Positions 9,082 to 19,112 of a stretch of DNA of 64,000 nt are shown here, in pieces. The notes under the pieces were generated by a model, which was not told the origin of the DNA, searched no databases, and was given only the letters and a program-made list of their open reading frames with translations. The DNA comes from Leptospiraceae bacterium (GTDB lineage: Bacteria; Spirochaetota; Leptospiria; Leptospirales; Leptospiraceae), in the NCBI GenBank assembly GCA_024233875.1, contig JACKPB010000012.1:1-64000 (forward strand), given 5' to 3'. Position 1 is the stretch's first letter; every line of letters starts with the position of its first letter. Position numbers and translations under genes: made by a program.

Positions 9082-12000
9082 CCTTGTCCCTGTACTTCTC
9101 CTTGATCTTGTCCTGAAGATTCAATAAAAACTCCATTGCAATCGGTAGAACCAAACTGGAAATCGCTGTAGCAATGATGATCCCACCGATAACTACTGTC
9201 GCCAGTGGTCTCTGAACCTCCGCACCTGCCATAGTCGAAATGGACATGGGAATGAATCCGATCGCCGCGATAGCTTCTGTGGTGAGTCTGGGGCGGATGG
9301 AGAGAATCCCGGCATGTATTACGCTGTCCCGAATATTCTTTTGATGCTTCAACTCATCTTTCAGGGTGGATGCATAGACGACTCCATTCAGAACCGCAAT
9401 CCCCGCCACAGCAATGAATCCCACACCTGCAGGAATACTGAAGGGAAGCCCTCTCAGTATCAAAGCCAAAATCCCACCGCTCACAGCCAGGGGAACAACC
9501 ATAAAGACTCCGATGGCGTAGTAGATGCTTCCGAAAGCCGCCATGAGCATTCCGAAGATTATGGTGAGGGCGATCGGAACTACGAGAAGAAGTCGGTTCT
9601 TGGCTCGGGTAAAGTTTTGAAATTGCCCTCCCCATTTTACTTCATACCCTTCCGGTAGCACGATATCAGAAGTCTTTTCCCGGGCTTCATTGATAAAGCT
9701 CACCAAATCCCGCCCCCTGATATTGATTTCTACAAATAGCTTTCGTTTCAGAGCTTCTCTTGTGATCGAGGCCGGACCCTCTATGTTTTCAATATCAGCC
9801 ACCAGACTCAGGGGAACTTCGTATCCTGTAGACGTCATGACGGGAATGTTTTCCATTTGATCCGAGTCCATTACATCTACATCCATTCTTACTACGAGAT
9901 CAAACCGTCTCAATCCTTCGAAAACTTTTCCGAGATTGTATCCTACCCGGAGCGTTTTGACAATATCTAAGATTTCATCTGTATTGACACCGTAACGCGC
10001 CATCTTTTCTCTATTGGGTTTGATCTGCATGAGGGGGAGTCCCAAAACCCTCTGAACCCTCAAATCTCCCGTTCCTTCAATCTTACTCAGGATGGCGGCA
10101 TACTCTTCCCCGATTCGTTTTAGAATACTGAGGTCATCTCCGTAGATCTTGATCACCACATCCGCCTTGGAACCGGCTAAGAGAGAATTGACCTTGTTTT
10201 CAATAGGTTGAGACATCGAGATATAGGTAGAGGGAACATTGGCAAGAATCTTGTCTTTCATGATCGACATCAATTCTTCCCTTCCTGAAGCACTCACCCA
10301 TTCCTTTTTGTCCTTGAGTTTGACATACATCTCCCCCATATCGGTGCCTATGGGTTCTGCTGCGGATTCCCCGCGCCCAACCTTGGAAACTACGCCCGTG
10401 ACTTCAGGGAAATTGGCTTCGATCACCCTTTCGACTTCATAGTTCAGGTCTCTGGAATGGTTGATGGAAGTGGAGGGAAGTCTTCTGACGTCTATATTGA
10501 TCTCACCCTCATCAATCCTGGGAATGAATTCCGCACCCAAAGTAAAACCTAGAAGTAGTGAAATCGTTACGAGTAGGGTTCCGTAGATCATTACAAGTCG
10601 TTTGTTTTCAAATCCCCAGTTCAAAAACCTTTCAAATGCTTTTTCTATAACATCCCAATAGTGACTGTGATGGGCTTCGATCACAGGGAAGATATAGGAG
10701 AGTGCCGCAGGGAAGGTCGTGAGACTGAAGAGTAGGGCGGCACCGAGGGCGAGGGCTACGGTGATCGCCATAGGACGAAACATTCTTCCCTCCACACCTT
10801 CTAAGGCCATGAGAGGAAGATAGACAAGCATAATGATGGCAACAGCGAAGGCGGCCGCACGGGCAACTCTCTGGCAACTCTTGAGGATTACATCATGTGT
10901 GATCCGTCTCTTCTCACTCATTTTCATTTCGGGTGTGATGAGATGCTTTGTGGTGTAGAATCCGGCAAGAACTGCTTCGAGCATCACTATGGAGCCATCG
11001 ACCAGGAGTCCGAAGTCAAGAGCACCGAGACTCATCAGGTTTCCTACGACACCCAACTGTCTCATAAAGATCACGGCTACTAACATGGAAATGGGAATCG
11101 CTGAGGCAACCAGAGCCGCTCCCTTAGCCGTACCTAATGTAATGATGAGGGCGACAAATACAAGAATCGCTCCTTCGGTAAGATTGATAAAAACAGTCTT
11201 GAGTGCCCGATTGATGAATTCCGAACGGTCATAAAAGGGTTCGATCTTCATTCCCGGAGGGAGTTTTGCCTTCAGTTCTTCGATTGTTAGCTTGACCGAC
11301 TTGACCACATCTCTGGAGTTCTCTCCGATGAGCATCATCACAGTTCCACCGACGGCTTCTTTCTCATCTCTTGTCATGAGTCCGAATCGTATCGAGGGAC
11401 CTATTTTGATATTAGCCATCTGACCGAGGAGAAGGGGAATCCCATCTTTTTCTGTTTTGATGGCAGTCTTGGAGAGATCTTCTATGGACTTGAAGGCACC
11501 CTCACCGCGTATCACAACCTGTTCATCTCCCTTCATGATGTACCCCCCACCGACATTGGCATTGGCAATCTTGAGTCGATTGAGAATGTGGGATAGGGTG
11601 AGGTCATGGGATGCGAGTCGTCTCGGATCGATGAGAATCTGGTACTGCTTTACCTCCCCACCGATTGTATTGATATCGATGACGCCCGGAACAGCCTTGA
11701 TTTTTCTGGCTAGCTCCCAGTCCATATAGGTTCTGAGTTCCATGGGGGAGTGACGGTCTGATGTCAAAGAAAACTCATAGATGTCTCCGAGGGCTGTGGC
11801 TACAGGAGAGAGTTCCGGCTTTCCGTATCCTTCCGGGATTTCTGCCTCTGCGATCTTTACCCTTTCATTGACAAGTTGTCTTGCAAACCAAATGTCTACA
11901 GAATCATTGAAAATAATGGTTACAGAACTCACTCCTGTGCTGGAAATGGATCGAATCTCTTCTACACTGGGAAGACCATTCATAGCCAGTTCTACAGGAT

Positions 12001-12199
12001 AGGTGATGAACTGTTCTACTTCTATAGGGGAGAGTCCCGGGGATGAGGTCACAACCGAGACCTGAACGTTGGTAACATCCGGAACCGCATCCACAGAAAG
12101 GTGGACAGCATTGTACAAGCCAATCATGCAAAATATGGCGGTAAAGATCAGAACGAGCATCCTTTTCCGAATGGAAAACTCTATGAGTGCTTCAATCAA
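9071..12199 (-). CDS. czcA: CzcA-type heavy-metal efflux RND transporter
   Basis: Inner-membrane proton/metal antiporter of a tripartite efflux pump, 1042 residues as usual for the family. It starts MIEALIEFSIRKRML with the first membrane helix, and has two large periplasmic loops and about twelve helices. The HME-subfamily signature LGALDFGLLVDGSIVMLEAV in the fourth helix carries the charged residues that separate metal exporters from drug exporters. The start is TTG at 12199, 18 bp after czcB. Metal specificity (Zn, Co, Cd, Cu or Ni) cannot be fixed from the motif. Third cistron of the czcC-czcB-czcA series, with ppa in front. Confidence 0.93.
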   Translation of the reverse strand: MIEALIEFSIRKRMLVLIFTAIFCMIGLYNAVHLSVDAVPDVTNVQVSVVTSSPGLSPIEVEQFITYPVELAMNGLPSVEEIRSISSTGVSSVTIIFNDSVDIWFARQLVNERVKIAEAEIPEGYGKPELSPVATALGDIYEFSLTSDRHSPMELRTYMDWELARKIKAVPGVIDINTIGGEVKQYQILIDPRRLASHDLTLSHILNRLKIANANVGGGYIMKGDEQVVIRGEGAFKSIEDLSKTAIKTEKDGIPLLLGQMANIKIGPSIRFGLMTRDEKEAVGGTVMMLIGENSRDVVKSVKLTIEELKAKLPPGMKIEPFYDRSEFINRALKTVFINLTEGAILVFVALIITLGTAKGAALVASAIPISMLVAVIFMRQLGVVGNLMSLGALDFGLLVDGSIVMLEAVLAGFYTTKHLITPEMKMSEKRRITHDVILKSCQRVARAAAFAVAIIMLVYLPLMALEGVEGRMFRPMAITVALALGAALLFSLTTFPAALSYIFPVIEAHHSHYWDVIEKAFERFLNWGFENKRLVMIYGTLLVTISLLLGFTLGAEFIPRIDEGEINIDVRRLPSTSINHSRDLNYEVERVIEANFPEVTGVVSKVGRGESAAEPIGTDMGEMYVKLKDKKEWVSASGREELMSIMKDKILANVPSTYISMSQPIENKVNSLLAGSKADVVIKIYGDDLSILKRIGEEYAAILSKIEGTGDLRVQRVLGLPLMQIKPNREKMARYGVNTDEILDIVKTLRVGYNLGKVFEGLRRFDLVVRMDVDVMDSDQMENIPVMTSTGYEVPLSLVADIENIEGPASITREALKRKLFVEINIRGRDLVSFINEAREKTSDIVLPEGYEVKWGGQFQNFTRAKNRLLLVVPIALTIIFGMLMAAFGSIYYAIGVFMVVPLAVSGGILALILRGLPFSIPAGVGFIAVAGIAVLNGVVYASTLKDELKHQKNIRDSVIHAGILSIRPRLTTEAIAAIGFIPMSISTMAGAEVQRPLATVVIGGIIIATAISSLVLPIAMEFLLNLQDKIKEKYRDKEDD

Positions 12200-12217
12200 T
12201 GCCGGGCTCCGGGGGAT

Positions 12218-13429
12218 TTATTTTAAATATTCACTTTTAATGAGAAAGGAACCCTGACTCACGATATTGTCATCTACTGAAATCGGAGTTTTGATTTCAA
12301 TATCATCGTCTATGGTTTCACCAATCTCAACTGATTTGGGTTCAAAGCTTCCATCGGAATGTGCTATGAAGACAAAGGAATTTCCTTCAATCTTATGAAC
12401 TGCTTCCGAGGGAACGACCATGATTCTTTTGGACTTGCTCTCTGAGATCAAACCCTGAACCTTTGCACTCACCGTCTGACCGGGTTTCAGTTTGAAATCA
12501 TGATTGTCCACTTCCAGACGTATTTCAGCGGTGTGCTTTACAGGATCGATCACCTCACCCACATGGGCAACTCTGGCTTTTACAGTTTCCGGTTTGTCTC
12601 CCAGAGTGAAGATCACGGCTTCAGCATTCAGTTTGACGGAATACAAATCTTTTTCATAGACATCCAAAAGGATCCAGAGTCTGGTGAGATTGGCTACGAT
12701 GAAAAGATTGTCTTCGGTCACAACAGCCTGTCCATTCACTGCCCGTCTTTCGGTGACGGTTCCTGCAATCGGACTTCTCAAAATCAATTGACTGCTTTCC
12801 AGCTCTCCGGTTTCTAGTTTTTGAATTTCAGCCTTGGTCAGTCCGTAGACAATGAGGGTGTTGAAGCTGGTTTCCATTTCTGTTTTGATGGTTCGGTATT
12901 CAACATTTGTCATCTCGAATTCTTTGGCGGAGATGATTTTTTTCTCGAAGAGCTCTGTGGCTCTTTCCAATTGGGACTTTAAGGACTCCAGTCTGGCTTT
13001 TGATTTTAAAAAATTGGATTGAGCGTTTCCGACTTCGATGGAGGTAAGGACTGCCAGAGGTGCTCCGGTGTTGATCATATCACCTTCTTTGACATAGACC
13101 TGCTTGATCCTGGCGGGGACTCTCGATCCCACATTCGCCATTCGTTCGAGATCAAAGGATACTTTTCCGGGAAGAACGATTTCTTCATAGAACCCTCTCT
13201 CTCTAATTTTGGTATAGGTTAGGGGATGGTTCTTCAAAACATCAGGTGGAATGGAGATTCGATTGACCGATTCCTGCTGTTCCCCGGGGTCAGACTTTCC
13301 ATTGGCTTTATTTTTTGTTATTTTTCCATAGACAAAATAAGCTCCTGCAATGATTGCAATCACTGCAATTATCCAGTAAATATTCATTTTTTTGACTAGA
13401 TCGACAAAACGGGTTTTCATATCACTCAT
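12218..13429 (-). CDS. czcB: CzcB-type periplasmic adaptor of RND efflux pump
   Basis: Membrane-fusion protein linking the RND pump to the outer-membrane channel. The 403 residues include an N-terminal membrane anchor (about 16-32, IYWIIAVIAIIAGAYFVYG) and the adaptor core: lipoyl-like halves around GKVSFDLERMANVGSRVPAR and LRSPIAGTVTERRAVNGQAV, an alpha-hairpin between them, a beta-barrel (LWILLDVYEKDLYSVK) and a membrane-proximal domain (VVPSEAVHKIEGNSFVFI). Its ATG lies inside the end of czcC (8-bp overlap), so expression is coupled. No His-rich metal-binding extension is visible. Confidence 0.92.
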   Translation of the reverse strand: MSDMKTRFVDLVKKMNIYWIIAVIAIIAGAYFVYGKITKNKANGKSDPGEQQESVNRISIPPDVLKNHPLTYTKIRERGFYEEIVLPGKVSFDLERMANVGSRVPARIKQVYVKEGDMINTGAPLAVLTSIEVGNAQSNFLKSKARLESLKSQLERATELFEKKIISAKEFEMTNVEYRTIKTEMETSFNTLIVYGLTKAEIQKLETGELESSQLILRSPIAGTVTERRAVNGQAVVTEDNLFIVANLTRLWILLDVYEKDLYSVKLNAEAVIFTLGDKPETVKARVAHVGEVIDPVKHTAEIRLEVDNHDFKLKPGQTVSAKVQGLISESKSKRIMVVPSEAVHKIEGNSFVFIAHSDGSFEPKSVEIGETIDDDIEIKTPISVDDNIVSQGSFLIKSEYLK

Positions 13430-14771
13430 TGATCATTCCTAATTTTCCAACTGCTGCTCTGTAGGATTCGATAGCATTGAAATAAAGATAGATTTGTTCG
13501 TAGTAGCCTTTGAGAACAGTTAGATAGTTTTTTTCTGCTTCCAAAAAGGAGACAAGATTGGATGCTCCACGAATGTAAGCCAATCTGTACTTTTCCTGAA
13601 CCTCACGATTTTTATCGATTAGTTTTACTTTGTCATACCCCTGAAGAAGTTCTTCTCTCGATTCCAACTCTCTCATCGCGGCGCGGATTTCAGCATAGAT
13701 TTGTTTTTTCTTGGACTCTACTTCCAGAATGCTCTTCTTGTATTGCTCTTCTGCTTTGAAGATATTGCCCTGGTTTCTATCGAAGACTTTCAATGGCATG
13801 GTGACAAAGACACCCGCATAGCTTTCGTTTCCTTTCGCCCGAACCTCACCTCCCAAATTGACAAAAGGAGCCACACCCCCCTGTTTCTTTTGGAGTTCGA
13901 TATTCATTCGATTTTTGGCGACTTTGAGTTGGAGTCCCTTGAGGTCGGGACGATCTTCAATATTGAACTCATTCATCTTGATTCCCAGCTCTTTGCTGGA
14001 AACATACTTGAGATGACCCTTGAGGGTAAGAATCTTACTCTTGGGTGAGATTCCGATCAAGAACCTCAAATCCTTGGCTACCTGAGATCTGAGGATCTCG
14101 GATTCTTTGTAATCCTTTTCGATTCGGATCTTTTCCAGGAAAATCCTATCGTATTCGAGAGGGGAGATGTCCCCTTTCTCAGCTCTGAATTTGGTCAATT
14201 CCAGAAGGTCGTTGTAATTCTCATGGAATTCTTTCTGGAAATTGATGAGTTCTGTGACATAGAGATAGAGCCAGTAGTTCTGCCTGAGTCGGAGTCGAAA
14301 CATCCGATCAAAATCTTCAAAAGCGGCAATCTGAGAGAGAAATTCTTTCTTTGCCACTTTGGTTTGTTGTTGAATCACTCCCGCGAGGTCTATGTCCTGG
14401 TAGACAGCAGGAGCTATCTCTACCGGTCCACCGGTAGAGCCGGTAGTGAAGGGATTTTGAAATCCATTGGAACTCAGGGGAAGGAATTGGGTTTGGTATT
14501 GGAAAACCGGGTTTCTGTAAAGGGCGGAGGTGATGAGATCTCCTCTGGACATATTGATGTTTTGCTTTTCTGCCAGATAGATGGGATTGTTGGAAATGGA
14601 GTACTTTTCTATCCTATCCAGATCCCATTCCTTCAGGACATCTTCTACATCTTCACTTCTGGTATCCGTCCTGTAGGGATTGATGGTTTCGAGGACGTCT
14701 TCGACATCCTCTGAGGATTGAGCAGTTACAGGGAGTAAGGCTAGAAAAAGTAGAATGGAGAAGAATCTCAC
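13422..14771 (-). CDS. czcC: TolC/CzcC-family outer-membrane efflux protein
   Basis: Outer-membrane channel of the metal pump, 449 residues. An N-terminal signal peptide (FFSILLFLALLPVTAQS) is followed by an acidic linker in which SEDVEDVL occurs twice (about residues 20-27 and 39-46), then the paired coiled-coil/beta-barrel repeats of the family (LITSALYRNPVFQYQ and NLVSFLEAEKNYLTVLKGYY). The start is GTG, overlapping the ppa stop as GTGA, which suggests translation coupled to ppa. Part of the ppa-czcC-czcB-czcA operon. Confidence 0.9.
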   Translation of the reverse strand: MRFFSILLFLALLPVTAQSSEDVEDVLETINPYRTDTRSEDVEDVLKEWDLDRIEKYSISNNPIYLAEKQNINMSRGDLITSALYRNPVFQYQTQFLPLSSNGFQNPFTTGSTGGPVEIAPAVYQDIDLAGVIQQQTKVAKKEFLSQIAAFEDFDRMFRLRLRQNYWLYLYVTELINFQKEFHENYNDLLELTKFRAEKGDISPLEYDRIFLEKIRIEKDYKESEILRSQVAKDLRFLIGISPKSKILTLKGHLKYVSSKELGIKMNEFNIEDRPDLKGLQLKVAKNRMNIELQKKQGGVAPFVNLGGEVRAKGNESYAGVFVTMPLKVFDRNQGNIFKAEEQYKKSILEVESKKKQIYAEIRAAMRELESREELLQGYDKVKLIDKNREVQEKYRLAYIRGASNLVSFLEAEKNYLTVLKGYYEQIYLYFNAIESYRAAVGKLGMINE

Positions 14772-15391
14772 TTTTTAAAGTTTTCCTCGTAGTCTTTTAA
14801 TGAGTGTTTGATGACTGTCCTGGCTTCATCAGCTCCGTATACCCCTGTAATCTCTACTGCTCTTTTTTCATCATCCGGCATCATCTTGTAAGTCAGGAAA
14901 TAGTGTCTGAGTTTATCGATCAATTCTGCAGAGCAATGATGAATGTCTTTCATATGCCCGAAGATTGTATCTCCTTTGAGGACGGCAATGATCTTGTCAT
15001 CAGCTTCATTCTTGTCGATCATTCGGATCCCTCCGATGGGAACTACAGTCATGAGGATGGCACCGTGAGAAATATGGCTGGAAGTGATCACACAGATATC
15101 CAGAGGATCTCCATCCCCTTTTAGATCAGTTTTATTGGTTCTTTCCATGGTGAATTTGGCTACATTGTCACCGCAATAGGTCTGCGGAATGAATCCATAG
15201 AGAGAAGGAACATGGTTGGAGTATTTCTGAGGTCTATCGAGACGGATGTACCCGGAAGGCTTATCGATTTCATACTTCACGGTATCTGTCGGGAGCATTT
15301 CAATAAATGCATCCAGTTCATTGGGAGTGTTCTCACCGGGAGAGATTCCGTGCCATGGGTGTAAAACTGATTTTATGTATTCTTTGCTCAT
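14768..15391 (-). CDS. ppa: Inorganic pyrophosphatase (family I)
   Basis: Soluble Mg-dependent enzyme hydrolysing pyrophosphate to phosphate, pulling biosynthetic reactions forward. The family I signature GDGDPLDICV with its metal-binding aspartates is intact, as are YGFIPQTYCGD and KAVEI-like C-terminal elements (KRAVEITGVYGADEA). At 207 residues it is a little longer than the roughly 175-residue E. coli enzyme. It heads an operon with the czc efflux genes, joined by a 4-bp GTGA overlap, an unusual partner for ppa. The divergent membrane gene at 15556 leaves a 164-bp shared upstream region. Confidence 0.94.
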   Translation of the reverse strand: MSKEYIKSVLHPWHGISPGENTPNELDAFIEMLPTDTVKYEIDKPSGYIRLDRPQKYSNHVPSLYGFIPQTYCGDNVAKFTMERTNKTDLKGDGDPLDICVITSSHISHGAILMTVVPIGGIRMIDKNEADDKIIAVLKGDTIFGHMKDIHHCSAELIDKLRHYFLTYKMMPDDEKRAVEITGVYGADEARTVIKHSLKDYEENFKK

Positions 15392-15555
15392 ATTCCCTTC
15401 TTTGTTGATATTTTATTTCTCCCCGACGATTCATCCATTCCAAAACTCCGATTCGGGACAATAGGCGAATCCTATCTTTTGAGTTCGTGTTTCATCTGAG
15501 GAGCTTGGTCTTGTCGTTTTATTAAAAAATTGTCTTCTACCGATTAAAAAAAAAA

Positions 15556-16968
15556 ATGAAAAATCATCTACCAAAAAAATCGATAATGAGAAAAAATAAC
15601 AATAAAAACCTTCCATCGCAAAGAAATGCAGTTTTGCGTTTTGCGAATCTCTTACTCTTCGGCATATTTTTCTGGATGGGACTCCTTCACATTCCACTGG
15701 TCTGGGATGGTGCCTTCCACCTCTTCCGGGTTTTGGATAGCGGTAGGGTGTTTCCCGTGCATGGAAGATTCAGCATTGCTCTTTTGCACTACCCTTCCAT
15801 ACTTTTGTCTGGATTTACGGACAATCTCTTTCTCATCAAATCTCTTTTTTCCCTCGGCTATACCCTGATCCCTGTTTTTTCCTTCCTGGCACTTCTAAAA
15901 ATTCTTCCCAAAAGCCGAAAATCCAGAAACTTCCTCTTCTTGAGTTTTCTCGGAATTTTTATTCTTCCTCTCCCCGGACAATTTTTCTTTGTCAGTGAAT
16001 CCATTTTTTGTGTTCAACTTGCGTGGTTGTTCTGGGGACTGCTCCTCATTCGTGACAGTCTTCGAAAGTGGATCTCAATTTCGGTTTTGGGGCTCTTTCT
16101 GTTTTTTGCTCACCCTGTCAGCGGTCCCATATTTTTTCTATCGGGACTCATTCTGGGTTTGGATCTCTTTTTTGGATTGAGAAAGAAAAGTGGATTTCAG
16201 ATGGGTTTGGTGTTCTTATTTTTTCTCTTATTTGTATTGAGGTTTCTATACATTCAGCCGGGATATGAGACTCATGAAATGGAAAGAGCTCAGGTGATGG
16301 ACAATCTGGAGAAGGCTCTGAGTGGATATGCTAAGGTCTTTTTGAGCGGTTTGTTTGGATTTCTTGCCCTAAGTCTCAGATTTCGACCCGGGAGGAAGTT
16401 TATTTTTTCGATCGGGATCATTTTTCTTTTCTTTCTTTCGGGGATGGGATTGATCAATCTTTCAGCCGTCGAATGGAGATACAGGATTTCCTACAGATAC
16501 TTAGTTTTCTTTACCAGCCTTCCCATCTTCGGAATTTTTTTCTATGAGAGATACATTCCTGAATTACGTCGATATGTATCGATTCCAAGAAGATTTTCCT
16601 TTTTCCGGCATCCCTTCTATGAATTCCTACCAATCGGAGCTATGGCTGTGGTGGTCTTTCTCGGGCTTCAATCCTTTTCCTATTTGAAAGTACGAACACT
16701 CCTGGAAAGAGATTTGAAGGGATTTCAGGGATGTAAGGATCAATCGTCTCTTCCCTATCTCGGAGAGACCATCTACTACCACTGGGCGTTTCCCTACTAC
16801 ACAATACTTTTAGGGAAGAGGGAAGTGACGAGATTTTTTGCCGTAGACATTCCCTGTGATACAATCTATAAAACGGGAAAGTTGCAACTACATAGATTGG
16901 ATAGGGAAGTGGGGAAGGGCTGGTTCAGGTTTTCCAAAACGATCGCGGAACCAAAGAGTAAGAACTAA
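15556..16968 (+). CDS. Polytopic membrane protein, function unknown
   Basis: A 470-residue protein rich in hydrophobic helices (roughly ten to twelve), for example LLLFGIFFWMGLLHIPLVWD, FLFLSFLGIFILPLPGQFFF and FLFFLLFVLRFLYI. The first extramembrane segment reads WDGAFHLFRVLDSG, and the acidic residue after the first helix recalls GT-C fold glycosyltransferases. That is only a hint, and I do not recognise the family. ATG 15556 follows an A-run with no clear Shine-Dalgarno; ATG 15589 is an alternative. It stands alone, divergent from ppa and followed by a 540-bp gap. Confidence 0.75.
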   Translation: MKNHLPKKSIMRKNNNKNLPSQRNAVLRFANLLLFGIFFWMGLLHIPLVWDGAFHLFRVLDSGRVFPVHGRFSIALLHYPSILLSGFTDNLFLIKSLFSLGYTLIPVFSFLALLKILPKSRKSRNFLFLSFLGIFILPLPGQFFFVSESIFCVQLAWLFWGLLLIRDSLRKWISISVLGLFLFFAHPVSGPIFFLSGLILGLDLFFGLRKKSGFQMGLVFLFFLLFVLRFLYIQPGYETHEMERAQVMDNLEKALSGYAKVFLSGLFGFLALSLRFRPGRKFIFSIGIIFLFFLSGMGLINLSAVEWRYRISYRYLVFFTSLPIFGIFFYERYIPELRRYVSIPRRFSFFRHPFYEFLPIGAMAVVVFLGLQSFSYLKVRTLLERDLKGFQGCKDQSSLPYLGETIYYHWAFPYYTILLGKREVTRFFAVDIPCDTIYKTGKLQLHRLDREVGKGWFRFSKTIAEPKSKN

Positions 16969-17476
16969 ATCATTTCTAATTTAGGCTTAAGAATCACGGA
17001 GTTGAGGAAATTTTTCTTTACTGGTTCGGGCATTCCCTGCGAATTCCGGAATCGGAATGTTTTTCTGATTGAAAGGGGAATCACTTTCTAAAGGGCAGGT
17101 CGGGCTAGTCCGGGCTACGCCTAACGGCTTCGGTCGCAAACAAATGCGACTTCCCCTCCCTATCCCTAATGCGTGTTGCCTGCCGGCGGCTTTAAGGGTT
17201 CCACCCTTAAAAATCCCCACTTCTTTCGAAGCTTAGATTCGTTTTGAACATGCTCCCATCTCACTATTTATGCTCGGTGAAGTCATCTGAAATCTGAAGA
17301 GTTCATCGGTTTCGACTTCCAGTGTTTTGGTTTGGATCAATTTGAAATGAGTAACTCAACTTGCGGACTTCGTGCGAAAAGTGAGGCAAAACTCCTTATT
17401 CCTAATGTGTGCCTGCCGGCAGCTTTAAGGATTTTCCACTATAAAAAATCCTGATTCGGGCTCTCTTCTATCCTAC
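16969..17476. other. Intergenic region with decayed interspersed repeat
   Basis: No credible gene is seen. Two related segments occur: one around 17162-17218 and one around 17399-17452, sharing CCTAATG(C)GTGT, CTGCCGGC and GCTTTAAGG in the same order. In the first copy a perfect 9-bp hairpin, TTTAAGGGT/ACCCTTAAA with a 3-base loop, lies at 17191-17211. The segment 17101-17160 (GGGCTAGTCCGGGCTACGCC and onward) looks like the front part of the same interspersed element. Confidence 0.5.
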
Positions 17477-17504
17477 TTGACAGTATCCTGTCACATTTTA
17501 CCCT
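17477..17504 (+). promoter_or_regulatory. Putative leaderless sigma70-type promoter
   Basis: TTGACA (17477-17482), a 16-bp spacer and TACCCT (17499-17504) precede ATG 17511 by six bases. A start site would fall on or next to the ATG, so the mRNA would be leaderless; no Shine-Dalgarno is seen. The same arrangement and spacing recur before the paralogue at 21837. Confidence 0.5.
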
Positions 17505-17510
17505 AAAACT

Positions 17511-19046
17511 ATGCAACCACTGCCCATAGGAATTCAGACATTTCGAAAACTAAGAGAAGGTGGTTATCTTTACATAGACAAGACACAAAATATCTACAAC
17601 CTAGTCCAACATCCTTCAGGCACTTATTTTCTCTCTCGCCCCCGTAGATTCGGAAAGAGCCTGCTTTTGTCCACCCTCGAAGAGATCTTCCTGGGCAACA
17701 AAGAACTATTCAAAGGGCTCTGGATAGAAAACGCAGATTTCGCTTGGAAAAAACATCCGGTTGTTCGCTTGGACTTTAGCAAACAGAAGGCGAAAGACAC
17801 AGAAGCATTGATTAGATTTATTATTTCTGAATTAAATACAATTGCCCAGAAATACAATGTTCATTTAGAAGAGAAGGATTATTATTCACAGTTCCAGGAG
17901 TTAATCTCCAAACTGTCTGTTCAGGAAAAAGTCGTAATCCTGATTGATGAATATGACAAGCCGATCATCGATCATCTAGAAAACACTGAGAAAGCTGTGG
18001 AAATGCGTGAGGTGATGAAGGGATTTTTCACGGTTCTCAAAGGCAATGATGCTCATATACGATTTTTGTTGCTTACGGGTGTAAGTAAGTTTTCCAAGGC
18101 GGGAGTATTTAGCCATTTAAATCATTTGGAAGATTTGACATTAGACAATAAATATTCTGATTTGTTGGGAATTACTCAGGAAGAATTGACCGATTGTTTT
18201 TCAGATTATCTAGATGAGTTTTCTAAATTAGCTAAATTGAATAGGGATGCTTTACTTTCGAAAATAAGACATTGGTACAATGGTTATTGTTTTTCAAAAT
18301 ACGGAACTCCTGTATACAATCCCTTTTCAACTCTATTATTGTTTAGTAAAAATGATTTCCAATACCATTGGTTTGAGACAGGAACACCCAGTTTTCTCAT
18401 CAAACAAATCATCAAACAAAACTATGATATTATCACTATCCCCATGCAGGTCGATGAACTGGCTTTTTCCAGTTATGAAGTGGATGATCTACAACTGACA
18501 CCTTTGCTTCTACAAACAGGTTACTTGACCATCAAGGATTATAACGACGAATTCATGACCTATACTCTCGACTACCCAAACTTTGAGGTCAAACAAGCGT
18601 TTCTGAATTATATTTTAAAAAAACTAGAAACCAATCAAGTATCCAATACCCATATTTTCAAACTCATAAAAGCATTCAAAGAAAATGATTTAGAAAATGC
18701 TTTCGATTATCTCCGAGAAATCTTTGCCAACATCGACTACGACATCCAGATCCATCAGGAGAAGTACTACCAGACAATCTTTTATTTGATCTTTACCCTC
18801 ATTGGTTTAAAGATCAAAGCAGAAGTAAAAACGAACAAAGGTCGAATCGATGCAGTGATAGAGGATCAATCCATTTATCTCTTTGAATTCAAACTAAATG
18901 GAACCAAAGAAGAAGCACTCGAACAAATCAAATCTAAGAAATACTATGAGAGATATCTAAATCAAGGAAAGTTGATCTATCTGATTGGTGCTGAGTTCAA
19001 GGATAAGAATCTGGGTGAGTACATCGTTGAAGAGTGGAAGGGGTGA
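17511..19046 (+). CDS. AAA-ATPase-like protein with C-terminal PD-(D/E)XK nuclease domain (copy 1)
   Basis: A 511-residue member of the AAA-ATPase-like/PDDEXK_9 families. The N-terminus (IGIQTFRKLREGGYLYIDKT) and P-loop-like RPRRFGKS (43-50), followed by Walker B VVILIDEYD (141-149), form the ATPase part. The C-terminus has GRID (Asp447) and LFEFK (Glu459, Lys461), the nuclease-like core. Many copies per genome are common and the function is unsettled; mobile-element or defence roles are proposed. The copy at 21837 is nearly identical over about residues 36-190 and 400-511 but diverges in between, a mosaic pattern. Surrounding DNA is IS-derived or repeat-bearing. Confidence 0.88.
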   Translation: MQPLPIGIQTFRKLREGGYLYIDKTQNIYNLVQHPSGTYFLSRPRRFGKSLLLSTLEEIFLGNKELFKGLWIENADFAWKKHPVVRLDFSKQKAKDTEALIRFIISELNTIAQKYNVHLEEKDYYSQFQELISKLSVQEKVVILIDEYDKPIIDHLENTEKAVEMREVMKGFFTVLKGNDAHIRFLLLTGVSKFSKAGVFSHLNHLEDLTLDNKYSDLLGITQEELTDCFSDYLDEFSKLAKLNRDALLSKIRHWYNGYCFSKYGTPVYNPFSTLLLFSKNDFQYHWFETGTPSFLIKQIIKQNYDIITIPMQVDELAFSSYEVDDLQLTPLLLQTGYLTIKDYNDEFMTYTLDYPNFEVKQAFLNYILKKLETNQVSNTHIFKLIKAFKENDLENAFDYLREIFANIDYDIQIHQEKYYQTIFYLIFTLIGLKIKAEVKTNKGRIDAVIEDQSIYLFEFKLNGTKEEALEQIKSKKYYERYLNQGKLIYLIGAEFKDKNLGEYIVEEWKG

Positions 19047-19112
19047 GGATTATTTGTAAGCACTAAAACAACCACAGGTTGAAAAGAATAAAAAAACTTC
19101 TGATCTATCCAT

